Assembly: GCA_014607495.2 (NCBI GenBank)
Contig: CP053148.1
Span: 1,612,001-1,676,000 of the forward strand
From: Carposina sasakii
Lineage: Eukaryota > Arthropoda > Insecta > Lepidoptera > Carposinidae
DNA: 64,000 bases
Direction of reading: 5' to 3'
This document shows, piece by piece, positions 56,801 to 64,000 of this stretch. Position numbers and translations under genes: made by a program. The notes beneath the pieces were generated by a model. That model made no database searches, was not told the DNA's origin, and was given only the letters and a program-made list of their open reading frames with translations. Position 1 is the first letter of the stretch; every line of letters begins with the position of its first letter.

Positions 56801-59800
56801 GTAAAGAGGTTCAAGCTTACCCTACTGATCGCTACTAGGGTCAACTAAGCATTTAAGACCATCCGCGATTTAATCGCGGCCAACTACTCGTAATATAATA
56901 TGTATGCAAAATTTCAACATAAAATAGAGCGTAAAGAGGCAACAAATTACTAACAAACAAATTTACTTTTGGCATTTATAGATATTATATTTGTATTGTA
57001 TTTATCATTGTTATTCTCTTCTAGTTTACACAGGTGTAGACAGACCTATAAACATTGAGTTATAGCCTTTAAATCTGACCTAGCAAATGTTAGCGACTTT
57101 GACCACGTTATATTTAGAACTCTTACTTTCCCATTCCCAGAGAAATCTCAGGTAAACCTTTCTTATCGGATGACTACGTAATACATAAAATATATCCTCC
57201 AAGTGTCATATCTCTAAGAACAGCGGTTTAGCCTGTGGGTTGATTCGTCAGTCAAGTCATTCAGGACAAATAATTTTATATGTATAAATAAATAGATAAC
57301 TTATATGTATTGCGAATGTTAAAATATTGTACAATAACTGCACATTGATTAATGCTTATCTCTATGCCATAATCCTACTATATGATATAATCCAAAATAT
57401 CATTAGGTTGTATGTTACACCAATTTTAATCAACTCTCCGTTACATATTTAATACTATTCATATCGTGCCGTGGCATATTAGTCAAATTTAATAGACATG
57501 TTGCCGCATATAGTATGACCGTATAATTACAATACAATGCCTCTTATAATACACTACACTACACATTATGTTAAATGATAAAGTATATTGTTTAGCAGCT
57601 ATTTGTTCTGTGCTGATGCGGGGCTACACTAGAATACATCAGCGACTCTCTACAGCTCTCTTTTCGTGCATGTCGTAATTAACGAACTTGGGACATTGTC
57701 TCAGGCCATAAGCTAGCAGCTTATCACTGATCATTTACATCCTGTCCTCGCTATGCAAAACATGACTTTTACTCTCGGTTTTATGATATTGCAGTTTTGG
57801 TTACACCGTTTAGTCTATATGTATCTATGTGAAGCGGTGTTAGCCCAGTGGTTAAGACGTGCGCCTTCCAAGCAAAAGTTCGATCCCAGTCACGGGCCTG
57901 TACCAATTAATTTCTTTCATGTACCTACATATTTAAATGTTGTAAAATTACCACTTACGAGTAGCTCTTGCCTCGGAAAGCATGTAAAACTGTGCCTGAT
58001 TTCTCTCCGGTCGTGTCGGCTTTCCGTCCCATCGGACTATGAGAGTGCTGGAATAGAGTGCATCTATGTTTTGCACACTCACTTGTGCACTATAATGCCT
58101 CCTGTGTACCTGGCTAGTCTCCGTAGAGATTGGCCGCCTTGGCCGAAATACGGTCGAAGAGATCTTACTATATATGTATGTATAAAAGGAACAGGATCGA
58201 GAATGTTCTCCGAGCTGACAAAACCTTTACATTCTAGTCGTGGTCGCTGGTCGGCATCGTGCTGATGATAGCGTCAGGCCTCATCATGTTCACGTACAAG
58301 GCGACGCAGTTCAACCTGCTGGGCTTCGACTTCCTCCTCATCGCGTCCTTCGCGGCCGGCCTGAGGTGGACCTTCGCGCAGCTGCTCATGCAGAAGTCGA
58401 AGCTGGGTCTGCACAATCCGGTGGACATGGTGTTCCACGTGCAGCCCTGGATGTTCCTGACGCTGCTGCCGTTCACTGTCATGTTTGAAGGTATGTGCCA
58501 GGTATCTGACGAGCCGATTGAGGTATTGTTACTGTGATGTGATGTGACCTCTCTGGCCTGCCTGTAAGACCTGTGGAATAATCTGTGCTAACCCTGTAAA
58601 AGTTTGTTAAACCTATGTTATTGGTTTTTGTTTTAATATTTAGGGTGGAAAGTCACAATGTATGAGCAAATCGCATTTGTTAGAGCGTCTTACGTTGCGA
58701 CTACATACAAATGGACGCATCGCATAATACGATGCATAGAACGTTACTTGCGCCGTATTGAAGTTTGTAGTTCTACTCGTATTTACCGCCGCAAGTAGGG
58801 TCATAGGCATACTGTAACACGCCGTATTACAAAGCCGGGATTCGAACCCAAGACCTATGGCGTGGCTAACTTACTATGTAAATCGACTTTCACGCATTGA
58901 ACTCTACTGTATAGGTATAGACAAAATGTTAGGGCGAAAATACCTGGGAAAGGTGACCCCTATCGATGTGTCAGTATCTCTTGCGTCATATATGTCTTAT
59001 CGTCTAGAATTTCTATTGAGAATCACGCCCACGTGTTTTATTTATTACCCATGTAATTTAATATAGCAGTAACAGAGGTCCACTGATGTTATAATTAGAT
59101 ATGTTATATCTAATCTATCTATTATAATATACTCGTAATTAAAGCTGTAGAAAGAGGAATAAGATTGTTATACGCTTACATTTTGTCTGTCAATGGTAGA
59201 TAAAGATAACAGTGAACTTGCTTATTTAATTTCTGAATATCTTTACTGCTCATTGACTCTGTACCGAATTTTAACATAACTCTTCACGACAATACTCGTA
59301 TTTCACGCTTGATCAATTGACTAATATGTTTACAAGTTAATATTGTATTGGGATAGGTGTTTTCGTGCATTACGAGTAGGTTTCGAATAATTTGTTTCTC
59401 TTGATGACGTCCAAAATACACTTTTATTTGGTACTAGTGGATGCCTGCGACTACATCCGCGTGGACTACAGAAAAAATAAAATGTCGAAATTAACCGGGA
59501 TAAAAAGTAGCCTATACATATGTTAAGTGGGACCTGTCACAATATATTCGTGAAAACTGCATCGAAATCGGTTCAGCCGTTTCTGAGATTAGCGTGCACA
59601 AACGCACAGACAAACAGACAAAAATTTCAAAAATCATTGTTTTGGGTACTATTGCGTTGATTGCGTCTATAATATTTTTTCTCGTATATCTTCCATGTAC
59701 AGACTGCGACCTGTTACATTTTTATTATACGTATAGATATTCATTGAGTCGAAAATTCGTGATAAATCGAATTATGGGCATTGGCCTTATTAGATACTCG

Positions 59801-62157
59801 TACTCAACTAAGTTAAAGACGTACTGAAAATAAATTTAAATTGTCTAATTCGTAATCCCATGGTCTTTATTGTATTCCAGGGTTGGACTGTTTCGAGTAC
59901 CTCCGCAACTTGCCCCAGGAGCAACTTGCCCCGACCCTGCTGAAGGTGTCCGTCGGGGCCACAATCGCCTTCGCGATGGAGATCAGCGAGTTCCTGGTCG
60001 TCACCTACACTTCTAGTCTTACATTATCTATTGCGGGCATCTTTAAGGTATGTTTGTATGATCGATAATTTAGGATAAGCGGTGATAGCCCAGTGGTTAA
60101 GACGTGCACCTTCCAAGCGGGAGGCGTAAGTTCGATCCCAGTCACGGGCCTGTACCAATGAATTTATTTCATGTACAGATTTAAATGTTGCAAAATTGTC
60201 ACTTAGCTCGTGCCTCGGAAAGCACGTTAAACCGTTGGTCCTGCGCCTGATCTCTCCCCGGTCGTGTCGGCTTTCCGTCCCATCGGACTATGAGAGTAAC
60301 GGAATAGAGAGTGCATATATGTGTTTGTGCACACACTGGTGCACTATAATATCTCCTGCGTACCTGGTCAATCTCCGTAGAGATTGGTCGCCTTGACCGA
60401 TATACGGTCGGAGATCATCATCATTATCAATTTATAATCGGAATTCTTGGTGTATGTGACTACTACTGACTCCTTCCTTATATGTATAAGCTAACAACTT
60501 GTCACTAAACATTAACATCTATCCTCGCTGTGCTAAACGTGTGTTGTGGGATTGCCCTTACGATCGCGCAGTTCTGGCTGACCCATTTCGGGGATACATC
60601 AGTGTCTATACAGGGTGTTTTTTCGTTGCCATCCTTAACGAAGGATACGTACTCTATACATCAAATACTCGTAAAGTACATAAGTTTATGCAAAAAAATG
60701 CTGGGATGTGACGTAAATTTTTGGAAAAAAAATTTAACTACTTGATCGGCCGAAATTTATAGTGTCCAGTGTTTATGCTAGTTTTTTCATATACAGATAT
60801 TAATTATTTCTCGTGAAAAAAATCTTGCTACGCCCTACAATGTGCATTTATGCAGGAAAACGCAGTCTATTTACTCAAACTTTGGACCCTAATATCTTGG
60901 GAACCAGACACTTTCCAGGTGTGCTTCAATGGAGAAAAATGATCGTGATAATGAGGAGATTCCGTAGTTTTCGGGAACGTTGACGACCAAAAATCACTCT
61001 ATATGTATGTATGTTAATGTTCGTTATGCTTAGCTAATTTTCTATTAGGTGGATGTTGTGTCGAGTGCGAATCGCGATAACGATATGACGTAGCTAATTT
61101 ATGATCAAGGACGAATTAAGAAAACTCTTGTTTTCGGTCGAATGAATTGGGCATTGATTAACGTTTGTTATTGTTCCATAAATTATTTTTTTAATATCCT
61201 ATGCTGTGTCCCACTGCTGGGCAAAGGCCTCCCCCATTTGAGCCCACAATTGTCTTGTTCCCGCTATAGTGGCCCAATCCGGCAGAAACTTATCCAGGTC
61301 GTCCCTCCATAAATAATTAGTTATGTTTTATACAACGTGAGACATAAAAATGTACAAATGTGCACGCCCGGTTTTCTCATGTTCTCGAATAGATATCCTG
61401 TGCTGATGCGGGGCTTCACTAGAATACATCAGCTGCATCTCCTTCCGTAAGACATGTCCTACATGTCGTAAGAGCCATCTAAGGTTCTGGCTACTGAGTG
61501 TATATACATACATACATACATATTCATGGCCATTATCTCCAATCTGACAGAATACAGAAGTGTGCAAGCAAATGCACACCCACTCGTCAACCAATTTGGG
61601 TACGCTTCTTCTTATCGTCGTCGTCGGCCTATTGCAGTCCACTGCTGGACGTAGGCCTCCCCCAGAGCACCACACAACGCATGATCTCCCGTTGAACTGG
61701 TTTCACTATTTAGATTTAAATAAATAGAGAAATGTACAGCGGTATATCTATCTAGTAGAGAATACCTTGCAAGGCATTAAGCTCGCCTTTGTGCAGAATG
61801 TTTTTTGTGGTACAATAAAGAATATCATCTATCTATCTCTTCCAGGAGATGTGCATCCTAGTTCTAGCAGTAAAGGTGAGTGGAGACCAGCTCAGCCCGA
61901 TCAACGTGGCTGGCCTGACGCTGTGTCTGCTCGGGATCAGCGGACACATAATTCACAAGGTCATCATCATCAAGTCAGTGGTAGGCACCGTGAGGGCGAT
62001 CGACGAGGACTTTGAGGTCAAGCGCGGCAGACCGACTGGCAATGGCGAGGTTAGCAAACCCTTGCTGGAGGAAAAATGGCAGGCTCCGAGTGATGAGAGC
62101 GACGTAGATTCGAATGTTGTGCTGCATGAGGTCTTGCAGCGAAGGGATGCTAGCTAA
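50866..62157 (+). CDS. Slc35c2: SLC35C2-type nucleotide-sugar/TPT transporter
   Basis: Five exons: 50866-51057, 51676-51963, 58238-58490, 59881-60047 and 61846-62157 (stop TAA 62155-62157). All have GT-AG junctions and matching phases (0, 0, 1, 0). The product is 403 aa; the human protein is 365 aa. Hydrophobic segments characteristic of the TPT/EamA fold cover most of the chain: LLSLGLILLYFSLSIGLTF, TMTKSTTIIFILGFAILLGL, GIVLMIASGLIMFTYKATQF, SSLTLSIAGIFKEM and GLTLCLLGISGHI. Family-typical motifs are YTMTKS, LRWTFAQLL and SLTLSIAGIFKE. The C-terminal tail of about 70 residues is hydrophilic and acidic. SLC35C2 acts in the early Golgi and affects O-fucosylation of Notch; its substrate is debated. 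The 6.3-kb intron 2 is filled with repeats. Confidence 0.93.
51416..51649. mobile_element. Partial inverted copy of the 1351-1720 MITE
   Basis: It contains AGGCGCGCGCGATCGCGGGC, CTACGAATGGAACATAGACT and the end AAATTAACCATGTAT. The end lies 26 bp before SLC35C2 exon 2. Confidence 0.75.
52005..52205 (+). mobile_element. Non-LTR 3' tail fragment
   Basis: GCCCTCCGGCCAGATGGACC and CAGCAGTGGACTGCAATAGG, then TGACGACGACGATGAT. This is the same RT C-terminal family as 32713, with frame breaks. Confidence 0.65.
52400..52715 (+). mobile_element. Helitron-like element
   Basis: CTGTACATGGAAGATATAGG through ACGGCTGAACCGATTTC to CCACGCGTACGGAGTTGCG, then CGTCCACTAAT. It is in the opposite orientation to 7763. 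Confidence 0.65.
53295..53500 (+). mobile_element. Helitron-like element
   Basis: AATAAATGTGAAAGTATATG at the left; ACCGCGCGGACTGAGTCGCG then GCAACAGCTAGTG at the right. Confidence 0.65.
53540..53670 (-). mobile_element. Family A repeat fragment
   Basis: GTGACAAGCTGCTAGCTGGC through GTATTCTAGCAAAGCCCCGC. Confidence 0.65.
54636..55010 (-). mobile_element. Helitron-like element with internal duplication
   Basis: ACTAGTGGACGCCCGCGACT at the left; GATCCGTTACATTTTTATTA at the right. ACAGACAAA-type words occur twice (about 54830 and 54910). Confidence 0.65.
55245..55425 (-). mobile_element. Family A repeat
   Basis: CTCAAAGCCACGTTTGGCGT through GCTGATGTATTCTAGTGAAG. Confidence 0.65.
55794..55947. 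mobile_element. Family F palindromic MITE, full copy
   Basis: GGGCCGATTTTTCAAAACGT at the left and ACGTTTTGAAAAATCAGCCC at the right, with GTTGATGCTGTCTCTCTC arms. Related pieces are at 12619, 34794 and about 39855. Confidence 0.85.
56040..56345 (+). mobile_element. Family J repeat, copy 2
   Basis: CAAATTCAAATTCAAAAAAA start, CATTTATTCGACATGAAAGC and GGTGCGATTTGTTACGGTCT. It is inverted relative to 25920-26212. Confidence 0.75.
56705..56826. mobile_element. Family H MITE
   Basis: CTGTGGGGCAAGCAAGAACC at the left and GAGGTTCAAGCTTACCCTAC at the right. Confidence 0.65.
57605..57800 (+). mobile_element. Family A repeat
   Basis: CTGATGCGGGGCTACACTAG through CTCGCTATGCAAAACATGAC. Confidence 0.65.
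57831..58165 (+). mobile_element. SINE (family 1), full-length type
   Basis: GCGGTGTTAGCCCAGTGGTT (A box), AGTTCGATCCCAGTCACGGG (B box), and the body to AAATACGGTCGAAGAGAT. It ends about 70 bp before SLC35C2 exon 3. A 170-codon open frame through it is a by-product of the SINE. Confidence 0.85.
59434..59750 (-). mobile_element. Helitron-like element
   Basis: ACTAGTGGATGCCTGCGACT at the left, CAAACGCACAGACAAACAGA inside, and CCTGTTACATTTTTATTATA at the right. Confidence 0.65.
60075..60425 (+). mobile_element. SINE (family 1), best full-length copy
   Basis: AGCGGTGATAGCCCAGTGGT head, GTAAGTTCGATCCCAGTCAC B box, CATCGGACTATGAGAGTAAC body, and end CGGTCGGAGATCATCATCAT. It lies in SLC35C2 intron 4, 28 bp after the donor. 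Confidence 0.88.
60607..61004. mobile_element. Family B MITE
   Basis: TATACAGGGTGTTTTTTCGT at the left; CGACCAAAAATCACTCTATA at the right. The orientation is as at 8569. Confidence 0.8.
61190..61310 (-). mobile_element. Non-LTR 3' fragment
   Basis: GTCCCACTGCTGGGCAAAGG and CCTCCCCCATTTGAGCCC, words common to lepidopteran non-LTR tails and related to 61600-61700. Confidence 0.5.
61600..61700 (-). mobile_element. Non-LTR 3' tail fragment
   Basis: CCTATTGCAGTCCACTGCTG followed by GACGTAGGCCTCCCCCAGAG, the reverse orientation of the tail at 35870. It lies in SLC35C2 intron 4. Confidence 0.6.
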
Positions 62158-62220
62158 AGCTAAAGACACGGCTTCTATCACGTATTCAATGCGTTTTACC
62201 GAATAGTTCCTATCGGAGAG

Positions 62221-62413
62221 GCCCCCTTATTACCTAACTATCAAAAGCAAAGCGATAGCGAAAATTGTACAAAAATCGCTGAATGCTTGTCAAATCTGTA
62301 TTACGTAAAATGAATTTCAAAGGAACTTTGACATTTCAAGGCGAATATTGTACAATTTTCGCTATAGCTTTGCTTCGGCTTTGCTATTGTTATTATTTAC
62401 GTAATCAGGGGGA
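62221..62413. mobile_element. Family C MITE, copy 3, in the likely 3' UTR
   Basis: GCCCCCTTATTACCTAACTA at the left and TTTACGTAATCAGGGGG at the right. It is in inverse orientation to the copies at 9039 and 15491. Confidence 0.85.
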
Positions 62414-63757
62414 CGGTTTGTTCAATCACATTGAGTGCGTTTTACCGAATAGTTCCTTTGAATTACTGATTATTATGTTATCTGTGTCACTGCTATAAAA
62501 ATGTTGGTTGCAAAATCAAGTATAGGAGTTATTCTACGAGACGAACTCTACCGTGAAGAAAGAAGGTAAAGGATTGAGGATGGTTGAGCGATAATCATTG
62601 TCATTGGAGATGCAATTTTTCTTAACAATGGCTTTATATACCACCTCCCTTAGCCTCTCATTCGTGGTATGATCTCACAGGTAAATCACAGATGTTTTAT
62701 GATGTCAAGAAAAGAAGCTATTCTTTTCTTTTGTTTCGCACATAATTCGGTCTCTTTCCCGCTGTAACTTTGTATTAAGAAATGTCATCTCAAAGCTGTT
62801 TGATTTTTTTATGAACCTTTTGGATTACTTAATGTTTTGATATAAAAACAGACTACTGTATAGTTGGTATCAAAAAACATAATGATAAAAGACTAGCATG
62901 GAGATTTATTATTGATGATTTTTTTTTATGTAACGAGAATATAATTCTTAATCCGTTGATATTGCTTTAAAATTTATTGCGGTTAGAGTTTCAACAAGTT
63001 TGACACAAGATCTTGTGCCTATTACTATACGCTAATCGTAATAATTTATTAGAATGTCCACATCACACTAAGGTAGACACAACGGAACTATGTTGCACAT
63101 TTAGGGACATCATTATTATACCTAACTATGTATACACCTCTAAACGTACGGAAAACGCCCCATATGTATATCGCCGGAATGGACCGTTTATATCTACAGA
63201 AATACGGAATATGCGTCTGACACGAAAACAGATATTTTATTCGAAACATATTACAAATTCATACCGAATAGTGCAAAATAACATCAATCGGTTAGTAAAT
63301 ATTTGGTATTACATGTACGAGTAACAGGAGTTTAGATGAAAGTTTGAAAAATTTAACGAAAAAAATTTACAACATAAAAGGTGTAAAAACATACATTTTT
63401 ACCCATAGTTTGAATTATCTCATTGATTTAATAAATACTTTATTAATATCTGCACCTATTAATAAACAATTTTTATTGACAACAATACAAAAAATATAAA
63501 ATATTACGTTTATAAAATAAGATTGCATTTTTTCCCTATACTAATTTGAGACGGCTGTCGTCTACTATGACGTCAAAGTATTTGCCATTTTAGTATGGAG
63601 CAAACGAAGCGTTTCAAAAACATTTTGCCGGCTCGTATTTTTGAATTGGTGTAAATCCAAAACGGTTAAAGTTAGATATGCCATTCCAAGGGCTAACTTT
63701 ATTCATTTTTTTACGTAGAATATAAAAATTAAATTTAAAAAAATCATCCATATACCC

Positions 63758-63952
63758 TATTGAGCGTGTCAGACACGTGCCGTGGCAGACAAAATAATAT
63801 TCTTTTATACAGTGTCTAGTATTTATATCTATCGTATGTAACACGGCCGCGCAGACACCAAAAGACACAGGCAGTGCGCGGCAAGTGTTCGCGGAAAGAA
63901 TATTTTGTCTGTGTGGTTCATGTCTGTACGTACGTGTCTAACACGCTCAATG
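63758..63952. mobile_element. ~195-bp TIR element
   Basis: The left end ATTGAGCGTGTCAGACACGT and right end ACGTGTCTAACACGCTCAAT are inverted. The arms continue with AGACAAAATAATATTCTTT and AAAGAATATTTTGTCT. Confidence 0.75.
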
Positions 63953-64000
63953 TCTGTAGATATAAATGTACCTTAGTCCGTCAGCAACAGAGGTAGTAAC

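Larger units (their letters stand above)
62158..64000. other. Region downstream of SLC35C2
   Basis: It holds a family C MITE (62221-62413) that starts 64 bp after the stop codon and so lies in the likely 3' UTR. AT-rich sequence without a recognisable gene follows, then a terminal inverted-repeat element at 63758-63952. Confidence 0.5.

Noticed and set aside
57753..58265. 170-codon open frame
   Set aside because: It runs through the SINE at 57831-58165 and out of frame over SLC35C2 exon 3; it is a by-product of the repeat.

Overview
The window looks like AT-rich nuclear DNA of a moth or butterfly. The evidence is short exons with GT-AG introns, very many short interspersed repeats of kinds familiar from Lepidoptera (Helitron-like pieces with the GTCCGCG/CGCGGAC hairpin and CTAGT end, tRNA-headed SINEs, non-LTR tails ending in GAT repeats, many palindromic MITEs), and proteins that are clearly animal. 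No prokaryotic operons, rRNA genes or CRISPR arrays were seen. Repeats fill most of the introns and intergenic space.

Layout. (1) About 1.7-10.0 kb, plus strand: the 3' part of a gene for a CUE-domain protein of unknown function with a GPN-repeat tail. Its upstream exons are not visible. (2) 10.0-19.1 kb: no gene recognised, mostly MITEs and degenerate repeats. (3) 19.1-21.8 kb, minus strand: a complete four-exon enkurin gene (254 aa). (4) 22.8-40.9 kb, plus strand: a complete 16-exon gene for the mitochondrial pyruvate dehydrogenase phosphatase regulatory subunit (PDPR). It would encode 900 aa, except that exon 8 as read carries one extra base that breaks the frame. (5) 43.1-43.9 kb, minus strand: an intronless 257-aa gene resembling the Ski7-like short form of HBS1. 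(6) 45.0-50.2 kb: an almost intact DIRS-type tyrosine-recombinase retrotransposon, coding on the minus strand, with inverted terminal repeats and an internal complementary region. (7) 50.9-62.2 kb, plus strand: a complete five-exon SLC35C2-type nucleotide-sugar transporter gene (403 aa). (8) 62.2-64 kb: MITEs and no gene.

The host genes are unrelated in function: a cilium/flagellum calcium adaptor, control of mitochondrial pyruvate dehydrogenase, a probable exosome adaptor and a Golgi transporter. Enkurin and PDPR are arranged head to head about 1 kb apart. The most interesting items are the DIRS element, whose internal complementary region matches the reverse complement of its own joined ends; the 1.8-kb overlap of its RT and recombinase frames; the single-base frameshift in PDPR; and the repeated placement of transposon ends within 7-26 bp of 3' splice sites. 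All exon boundaries are hand-derived from splice consensus, phase and protein similarity known from memory. No alignment program or database was used.
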